A stretch of DNA of 64,000 bases from an uncultured Lachnospiraceae bacterium (GTDB taxonomy: Bacteria > Bacillota > Clostridia > Lachnospirales > Lachnospiraceae): the NCBI GenBank assembly GCA_944381575.1, contig CALWLS010000002.1, forward strand, positions 186,001 to 250,000, written 5' to 3'. Of this stretch, positions 1 to 9,527 are shown piece after piece (position 1 is the stretch's first letter; each line of letters begins with the position of its first letter). Made by a program: the position numbers and the translations under genes. A model generated the notes under the pieces. The model had not been told where the DNA came from and made no database searches. It worked only from the letters and a program-made list of their open reading frames with translations.

Positions 1-1
1 T

Positions 2-178
2 GGCATAAATGAGGGCGTGACTGTTTATCTTGATGAATCTCTTAAGCGGTTTGAAACTGTCTTTCCTGCCTGCGGAAGCTCTAACAGCGCCATTGAGCTT
101 ACGATCCCTGATCTGGAAAAATATTCCGGATATTCAGCCTGGATCGATGTCTGCAAGGGCTGGGGCGAAGAAGCCTGA
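2..178 (+). CDS. C-terminal end of an unidentified protein (5' part outside window)
   Basis: An open frame runs in from the left edge and ends at a TGA at 176-178, giving the last 58 residues of a protein whose start lies outside the window. The tail includes KRFETVFPACG and GYSAWIDVCKGWGEEA. I do not recognise the family. It is followed by a GC-rich hairpin and then the convergent phoU gene, as expected for a real gene end. That the frame is coding rests on its openness to the edge and on this position. Confidence 0.5.
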   Translation, partial: GINEGVTVYLDESLKRFETVFPACGSSNSAIELTIPDLEKYSGYSAWIDVCKGWGEEA

Positions 179-183
179 AAAAC

Positions 184-246
184 AAAGGGCAGTCCATCCC
201 GCCTCCCGGCTTAAGCCGGTACTTACACGGCGCATGGCTGCCTTTT
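184..246. terminator. Probable bidirectional terminator between convergent genes
   Basis: An imperfect stem pairs AAAGGGCAG-CCAT (184-197) with ATGG-CTGCCTTTT (234-246), enclosing a second inverted repeat, CCGGCTTAAGCCGG. Read leftward the hairpin ends in a T-rich run, so it could end the pst-phoU transcript. It also follows the + strand gene end at 178. Confidence 0.45.
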
Positions 247-268
247 ATCTTTTGTCGATTTTTTCTTT

Positions 269-952
269 TTATTTTACGACCTTTATAAGGCTCTCGTCGG
301 ATTGATGGATCCCCGTTACCGAATAAACAGCCCATTCCGCGATATTTGTGGCGTGGTCTCCTATACGCTCCAGATACTTTGCGATCATCATTATGTCTAT
401 GGCCTTTTCCGCGTTTTCACGATTGCCTGTTTCTTTATTCTGGGAGATTATGTCTATGATCTCTCCCTTGATCTCATTAAAGAGGTTGTCCACCACATCG
501 TCGTAGGCTATGATCTGTTTCGCAAGATTGACGTCCTGCCTTACATATGAATTTACGCTCTCAGTGACCATATGTATAACTGCTCTGGCCATTTCAGATA
601 TCTTTGTCATATCAAGGATATGGTCTCCGTGGATATATTCCATAAGCTCGGCTATATCAGAGGCCTGATCTCCTATACGCTCCATGTCAGTTATCATCTT
701 AAGGGCCGCAGAGACCTGTCTTAAGTCGCTGGCCACCGGCTGCTGCTGCAAAAGCAGCTTTAAGCACAGGGATTCCACATCCCTCTCGCTGCGGTCGATA
801 TCGGCGTCGATCATGGCAACGCTTCTTGCATCATCTATGTTATCGTTTATAAGCGAGTCCGTAGCAAGAGTTATCACGGTCTCACAAAGCTCGCCCATCT
901 CTATGAGCTCTGCGTGGAGCTTTTTCATCTGCTCCGTAAATCTGTCTCTCAT
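269..952 (-). CDS. phoU: Phosphate signalling regulator PhoU
   Basis: PhoU-family protein of 227 residues, the usual length. It has two helical repeats, each with the family's charged signature: ITDMERIGDQASDIAEL near residues 88-104 and AKYLERIGDHATNIAEWAVY near 190-210. PhoU links the Pst transporter to the PhoR/PhoB-type two-component system and restrains phosphate uptake when phosphate is plentiful. It is the last gene of the pst operon, 20 bases after pstB. No phoR/phoB pair is in the window. Identification is secure; its regulatory partner here is unknown. Confidence 0.96.
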   Translation of the reverse strand: MRDRFTEQMKKLHAELIEMGELCETVITLATDSLINDNIDDARSVAMIDADIDRSERDVESLCLKLLLQQQPVASDLRQVSAALKMITDMERIGDQASDIAELMEYIHGDHILDMTKISEMARAVIHMVTESVNSYVRQDVNLAKQIIAYDDVVDNLFNEIKGEIIDIISQNKETGNRENAEKAIDIMMIAKYLERIGDHATNIAEWAVYSVTGIHQSDESLIKVVK

Positions 953-972
953 GTTCTTTAACTCCCTCCGGA

Positions 973-1728
973 TCAGCCAAATCTTCCCGTGATGTAGTCT
1001 TCCGTCCTCTTATCCACAGGGGTGGAGAACAGCTTTTCCGTATCCCCGTATTCGACCATCTCTCCTAAAAGGAAAAATGCTGTTTTATCCGAAATACGCA
1101 CTGCCTGCTGCATGTTGTGGGTCACGATTATGATCGTATATTTTTCCTTAAGCTCCATGGCAAGATCCTCTATCCTTGAGGTGGATATAGGGTCGAGAGC
1201 GCTGGTAGGCTCATCCATAAGAAGGATGTCCGGCTCTACCGCAAGGGCTCTTGCGATACAGAGCCTCTGCTGCTGTCCGCCGGAAAGTCCAAGAGCTGAT
1301 TTTTTAAGCCTGTCCTTTACTTCCTCCCAGATGCCGGCTCCCTTTAACGACTTTTCGACAATGCCGTCCAGCTCAGATTTTGCAGTGATCCCATGGGTAC
1401 GAGGCCCGTAGGCTATATTGTCATAAATGCTCATAGGGAAAGGATTAGGCTTCTGGAAAACCATGCCTATTTTGTGCCTGAGCTCATTTACATCCATTGA
1501 GGGATCATATATCTCCTGGCCCCTGTACTGTATGCTTCCGGTTATCCTCACATCCGGGATAAGATCGTTCATGCGGTTAAGGGATTTTAAAAATGTGGAT
1601 TTTCCACAGCCCGAAGGCCCGATGAGCGCCGTTATGGCGTGCTCCGGAATATCCAGCGTAATATCTTTAAGTGCCTGGGACGGACCGTACCAGAGGCACA
1701 TATCTTTTATAGAAATAATCGTATCCAT
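973..1728 (-). CDS. pstB: Phosphate ABC transporter ATP-binding protein PstB
   Basis: ATPase subunit of the high-affinity phosphate importer, 251 residues. Visible motifs are Walker [10 protein letters not shown] near residue 37, the Q-loop [15 protein letters not shown] typical of PstB, the signature [15 protein letters not shown], Walker [13 protein letters not shown], and the switch histidine in [10 protein letters not shown]. It energises PstA/PstC from the cytoplasmic face. It sits 61 bases after pstA. I see no strong Shine-Dalgarno before the ATG, so translation may be weak or coupled. Confidence 0.98.
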   Translation of the reverse strand: MDTIISIKDMCLWYGPSQALKDITLDIPEHAITALIGPSGCGKSTFLKSLNRMNDLIPDVRITGSIQYRGQEIYDPSMDVNELRHKIGMVFQKPNPFPMSIYDNIAYGPRTHGITAKSELDGIVEKSLKGAGIWEEVKDRLKKSALGLSGGQQQRLCIARALAVEPDILLMDEPTSALDPISTSRIEDLAMELKEKYTIIIVTHNMQQAVRISDKTAFFLLGEMVEYGDTEKLFSTPVDKRTEDYITGRFG

Positions 1729-1789
1729 ATGATCTAAATATATCCGTAATTTTTTAAATTGACCGTGGTGCGCCTTTTACAGTCCGCCG

Positions 1790-2764
1790 TCATGCTCTCT
1801 TTTTCTTGAAGTATGCTCCGACCAGACGGGCGGCAACATTTAAGATAAGGGTAAGGATGACAAGGATGGCCGCTATTCCAAAGGCAACTCCGAACTCACC
1901 CTGCTCCTTGGCATAGACGTAAAGCGCTACGGTAAGAGTCGCTCCTGCGCTCTGAAGGCCCTTTACCACTCCGTTTAACGCATGGGCGAAGCCTGCGGTA
2001 AAAAGCAGCGCGGCAGACTCTCCTATGATACGTCCCGTTGCAAGGATGCATCCGGTTATTATGCCGTCGATACAGTTTGGAAGTACCACAGTCCTTATGA
2101 CCCTCCACTTTCCTGCTCCAAGACCAAAGGCGCCTTCACGATAGCTCTGAGGCACGGTTTTAAGGCTTTCCTGGGCCGTGCGCATGATAGTAGGAAGGTT
2201 CATTATCACGAGGGTAAGTGCGCCTGCCATAAGAGAGGTCTTAAGGCCCATGAACTGGCAGAAGCAGAGCATTCCCACAAGTCCGTATATGATGGAAGGT
2301 ATGCCTGAGAGTGTTTCAGCCGCATACTCTATTATCCCCGCAAGCTTTTTGTTGGTCGAATATTCCGTAAGGTAAACTGCGGCCCCTACTCCAAGAGGCA
2401 GTACGATGATAAGCGATGCAAGGACTATGTAAACAGTGTTTAATATATCCGGAAGTATTCCTATATTTCCCGAAAGATAGCTTGGGGAAGTTGAAACAAA
2501 ATTCCAGGATATATTAGGTATGCCCTTATAGAGCACATATGCAAGTATGAACACCACTAAAGCGCAGGTTACCATGGCACAGATCCACATCAATATCGTC
2601 ATGGTATTGATGTAGGCCTTCCTCTTAAAGGAAAGCGGCTTTTTTATCGTGGCGGCACCGGAGGTGCTGCTCAAAGCCCCGCTGTATCCACTGCTCTTTA
2701 AATGGCCTTCAACATTAAAGGCATCCGCGGATGTATTTTTCTTTTTTGTCTCAGCAGCGATCAT
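1790..2764 (-). CDS. pstA: Phosphate ABC transporter permease PstA
   Basis: One of two membrane permeases of the Pst importer. It has about six hydrophobic segments and the inner-membrane signature SLKTVPQSYREGAFGLGAGKW that contacts PstB. A GTG at 2782 would add six residues, but the ATG at 2764 has AAGGAG seven bases upstream and begins one base after the pstC stop, so I place the start there (324 residues). The N-terminal 50 or so residues are a hydrophilic extension before the first membrane helix, longer than in many PstA proteins. Coupled translation with pstC is likely. Confidence 0.96.
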   Translation of the reverse strand: MIAAETKKKNTSADAFNVEGHLKSSGYSGALSSTSGAATIKKPLSFKRKAYINTMTILMWICAMVTCALVVFILAYVLYKGIPNISWNFVSTSPSYLSGNIGILPDILNTVYIVLASLIIVLPLGVGAAVYLTEYSTNKKLAGIIEYAAETLSGIPSIIYGLVGMLCFCQFMGLKTSLMAGALTLVIMNLPTIMRTAQESLKTVPQSYREGAFGLGAGKWRVIRTVVLPNCIDGIITGCILATGRIIGESAALLFTAGFAHALNGVVKGLQSAGATLTVALYVYAKEQGEFGVAFGIAAILVILTLILNVAARLVGAYFKKKRA

Positions 2765-2765
2765 A

Positions 2766-3629
2766 TCAGTTCTCCTTGTCACGTTTCATAAGGAAATTAA
2801 GCGCCGCGTTGATCATCATGATAAACATGAACAGGACCAGAGCTATGGAGAACAAAGCCTGTCTCTGGAGTCCCGACGAATATGACATTTCGCTTGCTAC
2901 CGCTGTCGTAAGGAACCTTACGCTCTCAAACAGCGACGGCATGTTCGGTGCATTTCCCGATACCATCATTACCGCCATGGCCTCGCCTATGGCACGTCCC
3001 ACTCCGAGTACCACCGCTGCGGCTATACCGCTTTTTGCAGCAGGTACGGAGACCCTGAAATATGTTTCTATCTCAGTAGCTCCAAGGGCGAGAGAAGCCT
3101 CCTCATATTCCTTTGGAACCGCTTCAAGCGCCGTAAGGGATACGTTGATTATGGACGGCAGAGTCATTATGGCCAGTACGATTATGGCCGCAAAGAGACT
3201 GGCACCGTCCGGGATATCAAAAAGCTCCCTTATGCCCGGTACGAGCACGAGCATGCCTACAAGACCGTAAACTACCGATGGAATGCCTGCGAGGAGGCTG
3301 ACAGCCTCCTCGATGATCATCCTTACTTTGAACGGCGCTACCTTTGCTGTAAACACTGCAGTCATAAATCCTATCGGCACTCCTATCAGCATGGCTCCCG
3401 CAGTACCGTATATACTTGTGAGAATAAAAGGGAGGATTCCGAATTTTGGTTCAGCGGCCGTGGAAGCCCATTCCTCGCCGAAAAGGAAATCTACGATGCC
3501 TATCTCCCTTATGGCCGGTATCCCCGCGATCACTAAGTATATCGTGATCAGAAGCACGCATGCTATGGTGATAAGGCCCATTATGAGGAAGATCCCGTGT
3601 ACAACTGTTTCTAATTTGTGCCTGTTCAT
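2766..3629 (-). CDS. pstC: Phosphate ABC transporter permease PstC
   Basis: Second permease of the Pst system, 287 residues with six predicted membrane segments. It carries the cytoplasmic loop ALEAVPKEYEEASLALGATEIET and the conserved VGRAIGEAMAVMMVSGN stretch. It forms the channel with PstA and receives phosphate from the lipoprotein PstS. The gene begins 9 bases after the pstS stop and runs directly into pstA. Confidence 0.97.
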   Translation of the reverse strand: MNRHKLETVVHGIFLIMGLITIACVLLITIYLVIAGIPAIREIGIVDFLFGEEWASTAAEPKFGILPFILTSIYGTAGAMLIGVPIGFMTAVFTAKVAPFKVRMIIEEAVSLLAGIPSVVYGLVGMLVLVPGIRELFDIPDGASLFAAIIVLAIMTLPSIINVSLTALEAVPKEYEEASLALGATEIETYFRVSVPAAKSGIAAAVVLGVGRAIGEAMAVMMVSGNAPNMPSLFESVRFLTTAVASEMSYSSGLQRQALFSIALVLFMFIMMINAALNFLMKRDKEN

Positions 3630-3638
3630 AGTTCTCCT

Positions 3639-4562
3639 TTAGTGGATGGCTACTGCTCCTGCCTGTGCGATAAGGTCAGCCACGTCTGAAGACATTGCGT
3701 AGTCATAGAACGCCTGTGCCTGCGGTGAAAGCTCCTCGCCGTCCTTTGTTACAAGTACGAAAGGTCTCTGGATCTTATAGCTTCCATCCCTTACCGTATC
3801 CTCAGTTGCCTCTACGCCCTCAACGGTGATGGCCTTTACTGAATCGGATATTGAAGAAAGGGAAGCGTATCCTATTGCTGAAGGGTTCTGTGAAACCGTG
3901 GTGATAACATCTCCTGTTGATGTAAGCTCCTGACGATACTGGCATGCGTCCTCAGTTCCGGTGATGGACTCAAAGCCGTCCCTTGTTCCTGAACCTGCCT
4001 CACGTCCGATGAGAACGATCTCCTCGTCGTTTCCGCCTACTTCGCTCCAGTTTGTGATCTCACCTGTATACATCTTGCCGATCTGCTCAATGCTTAAGTC
4101 CTCTACAGGATTTTCAGGATTTACGATGATAGCGATTCCATCAAGGCAGAGAGTCTCTCCTTTAAGGCCCGACTCAACCTCTTCATCCTTAAGGGCACGG
4201 CTTGAAAGACCTATGTCGCAGCGTCCCTCCTGAACAGCCGTTATACCTGAACCCGAACCTGTAGGGTTATATGTAAATGTTACGTCAGGATATTCCTGCA
4301 TGAATGACTCTCCGAGGATGCCTATAACTGACTCCATGGATGTGGATCCGTCAGTTGCTACGGCGCCTGATAATGCCTCTGCCTCGGATTCTGCTTCTGT
4401 TTCAGCCTCGGTCTCGGCTTCAGTTTCAGCATCTGCAGCTGCTGCAGTGGTGGTTTCAGCCTCTGAAGCTGCCGCAGTGGTCTCTTCTGTGCTGCTTGAG
4501 CATCCTGCAAGCACCGATACTGCCATTAATCCGCTTAAAATCAATGCTAATGACTTTTTCAT
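3639..4562 (-). CDS. pstS: Phosphate-binding lipoprotein PstS
   Basis: Extracellular phosphate receptor of the Pst transporter, 307 residues. The N-terminus is a lipoprotein signal with lipobox LAGC at about residues 18-21. A low-complexity Ala/Thr/Glu/Ser linker (about 22-65) tethers the binding domain to the membrane. Phosphate-contact motifs are visible: DGSTSMESVI, NPTGSGSGI, DIGLSSRAL and GREAGSGTRDGFESI. It is the first gene of pstSCAB-phoU and has AAGGAG before its ATG. The operon is probably induced by phosphate starvation, though I cannot point to a convincing PhoP/PhoB box. Confidence 0.96.
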   Translation of the reverse strand: MKKSLALILSGLMAVSVLAGCSSSTEETTAAASEAETTTAAAADAETEAETEAETEAESEAEALSGAVATDGSTSMESVIGILGESFMQEYPDVTFTYNPTGSGSGITAVQEGRCDIGLSSRALKDEEVESGLKGETLCLDGIAIIVNPENPVEDLSIEQIGKMYTGEITNWSEVGGNDEEIVLIGREAGSGTRDGFESITGTEDACQYRQELTSTGDVITTVSQNPSAIGYASLSSISDSVKAITVEGVEATEDTVRDGSYKIQRPFVLVTKDGEELSPQAQAFYDYAMSSDVADLIAQAGAVAIH

Positions 4563-4848
4563 AATCTTTCTTCTCCTTTTTCATGCCGAATGCATTTTTT
4601 CCTTATAAAATCGGCACCTGCAGGATTCTTCTTTTGGAATCGGCACACCTTTTAGTCCTTTTGCTTTTGATATGCGCTCCTGCTTTTTGATGCCGGCCCC
4701 GACGGTCCCCCGTCTGAACATCTATAATCTAAAAAACAAATGTAATGGTTTTTATCATATATTTGTAAAATCTTTTTAAAGTCGGTCCATTGTTTGGATT
4801 TATGCCGATACAAAGACCGGTATGGAAATGCCGGCGTATGCAGGCAAT
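4563..4848 (-). promoter_or_regulatory. Upstream region of pstSCAB-phoU
   Basis: No gene is visible between pstS and the Rrf2 terminator. The leftward strand holds an AT-rich patch at about 4725-4790 with two TTACA-type blocks (TTTACA at 4764-4769 and ATTACA at 4741-4746) and a TATAGAT a little downstream. This is the natural place for the pst promoter and a PhoP-type site. No hexamer pair has ideal spacing, so the exact promoter is not assigned. Confidence 0.3.
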
Positions 4849-4898
4849 TAAAAAAGCACCGTACGGCGCCCTGTTTAACCGGCTCCTCGGTGCTTTAC
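4849..4898 (-). terminator. Rho-independent terminator after the Rrf2 gene
   Basis: Read leftward, AAAGCACCG pairs with CGGTGCTTT and is followed by a run of T. It starts 20 bases past the stop of the Rrf2 regulator and separates it from the pst operon. Confidence 0.8.
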
Positions 4899-4918
4899 TA
4901 TCATTTATGCCTGATCTT

Positions 4919-5344
4919 TTATCTGTCCCTGCGTACTGATCCACCCTGCTCTATTAAGTTTTTCAGTGTTACTGAATCAAGATATTCGTTTATTATCTTT
5001 TCCAGCTCCTGCCATACCGGCAGCGAGCTGCAGCCGTCCGCATGCGGACAGGTCATCTCTCCCTCCAGACAGGAGACCGGCGCAAGGGATCCCTCCGCCA
5101 CTCTCAATATCTCTCCTATGGAATAGGAATCCGGCTGTCTTTTAAGACGGTAGCCCCCCTTTTTTCCTCTCAGGGTCTCCACCAGCTCTCCCTTTACAAG
5201 CATGGAAATTATGCTCTCAAGATATTTTTCGGATATGCCCTGCTTTTCCGCTATCATTGGCAGAGGCATATAGCAGCCCTTTTCGAACTGCGCAAGCTCC
5301 TCCATTATCGTAAGCGCGTATCTGCCTTTTGTTGAAATAAGCAT
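4919..5344 (-). CDS. Rrf2-family transcriptional regulator, Fe-S type
   Basis: Rrf2/IscR-like repressor of 141 residues. It has an N-terminal winged helix (STKGRYALTIMEELA..., LRGKKGGYRLKR wing) and, near residues 92-106, three cysteines spaced CX6CX5C. Such cysteines ligate an iron-sulfur cluster in IscR-type members. It probably senses Fe-S status or redox stress. No isc/suf or cysteine-synthesis genes lie next to it, so the regulon is unknown; the neighbour upstream is an M20 amidohydrolase 42 bases away. The start has GGAGGT upstream. Confidence 0.9.
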   Translation of the reverse strand: MLISTKGRYALTIMEELAQFEKGCYMPLPMIAEKQGISEKYLESIISMLVKGELVETLRGKKGGYRLKRQPDSYSIGEILRVAEGSLAPVSCLEGEMTCPHADGCSSLPVWQELEKIINEYLDSVTLKNLIEQGGSVRRDR

Positions 5345-5386
5345 TCAATACCTCCGGTTTCAAAAACGGAACTCACGTTTCACTTA

Positions 5387-6685
5387 TCATTCAGACTTAT
5401 TTTCCTCTCCGTCTGTTATATAATTTACTTCCTTATATAATTCCTGAGGAGTTTCATTACACGGCTCAAAATCATCTATACTTCCCTTAAAACTCAGGAA
5501 ATCAAATGCATACTGCACCTCAAGGGCCGTTCCTACAGGCAGCGCGCTCTCATCTATATCAAAGAACGGGCTGTGATTGTCAGCTCCCGTTCCTATATCC
5601 TCATTTTCTATGCCTATGAAGGCCATGGCGCCTGGATACATCCTTGCGGCGGCGGAAAAGCTTTCCGACGCAGTCCACCTTCTGAAATTGACCTCTATGC
5701 CATCCCCAAGCTTCCTTGCGGAGCCTCTTGCAATACCGGCGCAGGTAGGGTTATTGACCGTAGGGATTATTGGCCCTATCTGCTGCTTGATCTCGTATTT
5801 GCAGCCGTAGGTCTTACATATATTATTGAGGAATTCGTGGAATTTGTCATAGACCGTCTTTCCCACTTCCGTATCATAATATCTGTAGGAACCCGCAAAT
5901 GTCAGCCTGTCAGGGATGATGTTCCATACCTTGCCGGCCGATACCAGTCCAAGGGAAAATGAGCAGGTCTTGTCTGCCGGTATGAACCTTACGGGTATCT
6001 CGCTCACAGCCTGATATATGGCCATAAAGCAGTCTATCGGGTTGTTGGCTATATAAGGAGTAGAACCGTGTCCGCCCTTACCGGTTATCTCCACCTCAAA
6101 GCCGTAAGCTCCCGCCGTCACCGGCCCGTCGAGTATGGCCGCGGTTCCTGCCTTTAAGCCGGTACCTCTCACATGCTCGGCAAAGCAGCCGTCAACCTTT
6201 ATCTTGTTGTCATAGATAAATTCCAACAGGTCACAGAGACAGCCGCCCTTTTCCTCAGCCCTCTCAAAGGCAAGTATTACTCTGCCGTTAAGCTTTTCTA
6301 TCTCAGCTTCGCGTTCCTTTAACATCCTTGCCGCCCCAAGCAGCATGGCGGTATGAGCGTCATGGCCGCAGAGATGCGCCACCCCCGGCACCTTTGAAAC
6401 GCTTACCTTCCTGCCCATGAAGTTATTTTCGCTTTCCTCTATCTTAAGGGCGTCAATGTCAGCTCTTAAGAGAACGGTCCTCGCCGTATTGTCCCTCAGT
6501 CCAATAAAACCGAGCACGCCTCCCTTAGGCACTATGACATATCTGATCCCAAGCGAATTAAGCCTCTCGGTGATAAATTTGACAGTCTCGTCTTCCTCGT
6601 GCGAAAGCTCAGGATTTTCGTGCAGATAACGCCTGTCGGCTATAAGCTCATCCTTTATTTTTTTTGCTTCATCCAGATAGTTCAT
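5387..6685 (-). CDS. M20-family amidohydrolase
   Basis: Metal-dependent amidohydrolase/aminoacylase-like protein of 432 residues. It shows RRYLHENPELSHEE at the N-terminus, the metal motif HLCGHDAHTAMLLGAA, an EE pair in ERAEEKGG and a late metal histidine in TGADNHSPFF. Relatives hydrolyse N-acyl amino acids or amino acid-type amides (hippurate hydrolase, IAA-amino acid hydrolase, AbgB); the substrate cannot be read here. It is transcribed leftward, with a regulator just downstream and a MATE exporter 88 bases upstream. Confidence 0.88.
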   Translation of the reverse strand: MNYLDEAKKIKDELIADRRYLHENPELSHEEDETVKFITERLNSLGIRYVIVPKGGVLGFIGLRDNTARTVLLRADIDALKIEESENNFMGRKVSVSKVPGVAHLCGHDAHTAMLLGAARMLKEREAEIEKLNGRVILAFERAEEKGGCLCDLLEFIYDNKIKVDGCFAEHVRGTGLKAGTAAILDGPVTAGAYGFEVEITGKGGHGSTPYIANNPIDCFMAIYQAVSEIPVRFIPADKTCSFSLGLVSAGKVWNIIPDRLTFAGSYRYYDTEVGKTVYDKFHEFLNNICKTYGCKYEIKQQIGPIIPTVNNPTCAGIARGSARKLGDGIEVNFRRWTASESFSAAARMYPGAMAFIGIENEDIGTGADNHSPFFDIDESALPVGTALEVQYAFDFLSFKGSIDDFEPCNETPQELYKEVNYITDGEENKSE

Positions 6686-6773
6686 CTCATATCCCTCTTA
6701 ATAAAATACACTTGCTGGTGTTTTTCTTATACGCTTTCTATAGATGCAGACTGTAAATATAAGGCCGCATGCT

Positions 6774-8138
6774 TTATATCCCGGCAATGTCCTCATGGGG
6801 CAGGGTGTTCCTGACCTTTTTATAATAAATTATATATATCGCGGTTATGAGCACCCAGCTCACCGGCCATGACAAAAGTATCACCGTATAGGTATGGAAT
6901 ACTAAAAATACAGTATTGAGCCACAGTATCCTGAATCCGCAGATGGCGCATACCGAGATCAGCATGGACTCCTTTGCCTTACCAAGGCCCTTTAGCGCCG
7001 ATGAAAATCCCGTCATGAAGACTTCCATCCACATCATCGGGCCTATAAACATCAGCCTGTAGGCTCCGAGCTCGATTATATCCGCCTCCTTGGAATATAA
7101 TCCCATCAGGAAGCGCCCGAATATAGCTAAGAATATGCCCGCCATAAGCGTCAGTACAAATCCTATTATCAGGGCGGTCTTTACCACTAACTCTATCCTG
7201 CTGTATTTCTTCGCTCCCACATTCTGGCTTAAGAACGTAAGCAGCGTACTGCCGGCTATATTAGGCAGGATGTATACGAAATTCTCTATGTTGCAGGCCG
7301 CCGCGCTTCCGGCTATGACCACGGTTCCGAGAGAATTGATGGCAGACTGGATCAGCACATTGGTTATGCCGAACATACTGCTCTGTACGGCGCATGGAAC
7401 CCCGGTATCAAGTATCTCCGTAAGACACTGCCTGTTTATGGCAAGCTTTTCCGGATGAAGCCTTAAGTCCTGCTCCGCCCTCATAAGGGATCCCATCATA
7501 AGTATGCAGGAAACATAGTTGGATATGGTGGTGGCGTAAGCTACTCCTGCCACGCCCTGATCCATGACTATTACAAAGAACAGATTGAGTATGACATTCA
7601 GCACTCCCGAGGCAAACAGGAAATACATGGGCTTTCTCGTGTCCCCGACGGACCTTACTATTGCAGCGCCCGCATCATATAAGGCTATGCCCGGAAGTCC
7701 GGCAAAATATATGGTAAGATATCTCGCCGACTGATCTATGATCTCCTCCGGCGTACCGATAAGCTCCATTATGAGCCTTGAGGCCGCCATGCCTATGAGG
7801 CCCATGGCTATGCTGAATATCAGCGACGAAAGTATTGCCGTATGTACGTCAAGCGTCACGCGCCCTCTGTTTCCTGAGGCGTAGTCCCTCGCTACCACAT
7901 AGTTTACGCCCACATTGAATCCCACAAGGAAATTAACGATGAGCGAAACGGTAGAGGTGGTGGCCCCAACGGCCGCCAGCGCATTACCTCCGACATATCT
8001 GCCTACGACTATGATATCAGCGGCGTTAAATAACAGCTGCAGCACACTGCTCAGCACCATCGGTACAAGGAAAATGAGCATTTTCCTGTAGAGCGGGCCA
8101 TGAAGCATGTCTATCTCGACAGTCTTACTTTTACCCAT
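6774..8138 (-). CDS. MATE-family efflux transporter
   Basis: Multi-antimicrobial extrusion protein with about twelve hydrophobic segments arranged as two MatE repeats. The first repeat opens with PMVLSSVLQLLFNAADIIVVG and includes GGNALAAVGATTS, a family hallmark. These carriers use Na+ or H+ gradients to export cationic drugs or metabolites. An ATG at 8159 exists, but the ATG at 8138 (MGKSKTVEID...) has GGGGG eight bases upstream and matches the usual short cytoplasmic N-terminus. That start gives 454 residues. Confidence 0.92.
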   Translation of the reverse strand: MGKSKTVEIDMLHGPLYRKMLIFLVPMVLSSVLQLLFNAADIIVVGRYVGGNALAAVGATTSTVSLIVNFLVGFNVGVNYVVARDYASGNRGRVTLDVHTAILSSLIFSIAMGLIGMAASRLIMELIGTPEEIIDQSARYLTIYFAGLPGIALYDAGAAIVRSVGDTRKPMYFLFASGVLNVILNLFFVIVMDQGVAGVAYATTISNYVSCILMMGSLMRAEQDLRLHPEKLAINRQCLTEILDTGVPCAVQSSMFGITNVLIQSAINSLGTVVIAGSAAACNIENFVYILPNIAGSTLLTFLSQNVGAKKYSRIELVVKTALIIGFVLTLMAGIFLAIFGRFLMGLYSKEADIIELGAYRLMFIGPMMWMEVFMTGFSSALKGLGKAKESMLISVCAICGFRILWLNTVFLVFHTYTVILLSWPVSWVLITAIYIIYYKKVRNTLPHEDIAGI

Positions 8139-8187
8139 ATACCATACCCCCAATATCATCCTGTGATCTTCAGGATTTTCCCGGTAT

Positions 8188-8221
8188 ATAAAAAATCCGT
8201 TGTATTCCTACAACGGATTAA
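8188..8221 (-). terminator. Rho-independent terminator after isocitrate dehydrogenase
   Basis: Read leftward, AATCCGTTGTA pairs perfectly with TACAACGGATT around a GGAA loop and is followed by TTTTTATAT. A second small inverted repeat (TTTATTCC/GGAATAAA, 8272-8293) lies between it and the gene stop. It closes the citrate synthase-gntR-icd operon. Confidence 0.85.
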
Positions 8222-8312
8222 TTATATAACAAACTGAAGATAATTTCTCTACCGTTTTACAATTTCATTACCTTTATTCCTTACCGGAATAAAGCTGTAC
8301 TGTCCCGGCCGC

Positions 8313-9470
8313 TTAAATGCTTTTTATCGTATCTATCAGATAGTCCGTGAATTCCGCCGCGGTAGCTCCGTCCGCATGACCCGTCATTACTACCTTTTTC
8401 TCAGATTCAAGGCAGATATCAAGGGCTTTTGAAAGCCTGTCCGCCTTATCCGTAAACGCGATATGCCTTAACAGCATCTCCAGCGCCCTTATGATGCTGG
8501 AAGGATTGGCGTATTCTCCCTCTCCCCTTTCCATCTTTCTTGGAGCGGAACCGTGTATCGCCTCAAACATGGCGTATCTGTCTCCGGTGTTGGAACTTCC
8601 GGCAGTCCCTACGCCTCCCTGAAGCTGTGCCGCCTCATCCGTGATGATGTCTCCGTAGAGGTTAGGCAGTATGAATACCTCGAAGCTGCTCCTTATGGCA
8701 GGATTTACGAGATTGGCCGTCATTATGTCGATATAATAATCGTCCACATTTATACCCGGGTAATCCAGAGCCACCTCATGGCAGATCTCCGAAAACCTTC
8801 CGTCGGTCTTTTTAAGGATATTTGCCTTGGTAACTATTGCCACGTTGGTCTTGCCATTATTTTTGGCGAATTCAAAGGCTGCCCTGGCTATGCGCCTCGT
8901 GCCGGACTCCGTGGTCACCTTGAAATCCATGTTGAGCTTGCCCGGTATGCTTATGCCGCTGCTGCCGAGAGCGTACTCTCCCTCCGTATTTTCACGGAAG
9001 AAAGTCCAGTCGATGCCCTCCTCCGGAATGCTTACAGGCCTCACGTTGGCGTAGAGATCAAGAGCCTTCCTCAGGGCCACGTTAGCGCTCTCAAGAGTCC
9101 CTCCCTTAAGGGTAGTAGTAGGCCCCTTAAGCAATACGTCGCAGGACTTTATCTCCTCCATGACGTCATCCGGCACGGCCTGATTTTTCTCCATGCGGTT
9201 TTCTATGGTAAGGCCCTCTATATTTTTGACAACTACCCTGCCGGATGCGATCTCATCCTTTAAGAGCTCATCCATTACCCTCATGGCTTCTCTGGTTATG
9301 ATAGGTCCTATGCCGTCGCCTCCGCAGACTCCTATGGTGATGGTCTCCATGTTTTTGAAGTCCTTTGGCGCCCCGGCGTTTTCCATATTATTTTCGCGCT
9401 CTATCTGTGAGAGCAAAAGCTTCCTGAAATGTTCAACGGCATCATTTACCGACTTGTTTATATCTTCCAT
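8313..9470 (-). CDS. icd: Isocitrate dehydrogenase (isocitrate/isopropylmalate dehydrogenase family)
   Basis: Beta-decarboxylating dehydrogenase of 385 residues. The catalytic fold starts near residue 46 with IGVCGGDGIGPIIT and continues with LKGPTTT, FFRENTEGEYA, the tyrosine/lysine region, LPNLYGDIITDEAAQLQGG and FEAIHGSAPR. It follows an Re-citrate synthase in one operon, so isocitrate is the likeliest substrate (to 2-oxoglutarate for glutamate). A roughly 40-residue helical N-terminal extension, as I recall from other Clostridia, precedes the fold; Met29 or Met41 are alternative starts. Cofactor preference cannot be stated. Confidence 0.88.
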   Translation of the reverse strand: MEDINKSVNDAVEHFRKLLLSQIERENNMENAGAPKDFKNMETITIGVCGGDGIGPIITREAMRVMDELLKDEIASGRVVVKNIEGLTIENRMEKNQAVPDDVMEEIKSCDVLLKGPTTTLKGGTLESANVALRKALDLYANVRPVSIPEEGIDWTFFRENTEGEYALGSSGISIPGKLNMDFKVTTESGTRRIARAAFEFAKNNGKTNVAIVTKANILKKTDGRFSEICHEVALDYPGINVDDYYIDIMTANLVNPAIRSSFEVFILPNLYGDIITDEAAQLQGGVGTAGSSNTGDRYAMFEAIHGSAPRKMERGEGEYANPSSIIRALEMLLRHIAFTDKADRLSKALDICLESEKKVVMTGHADGATAAEFTDYLIDTIKSI

Positions 9471-9527
9471 ATCCCTCTAAACTCCGTTATTCCCTGCGCT
9501 GTTTTACTTTGCTGATCTCCCCAAAGC

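Noticed and set aside
4370..4440. Repeat array within pstS
   Set aside because: The repeating bases encode a low-complexity Glu/Ala/Thr lipoprotein linker, common in such receptors; it is not a DNA repeat element.
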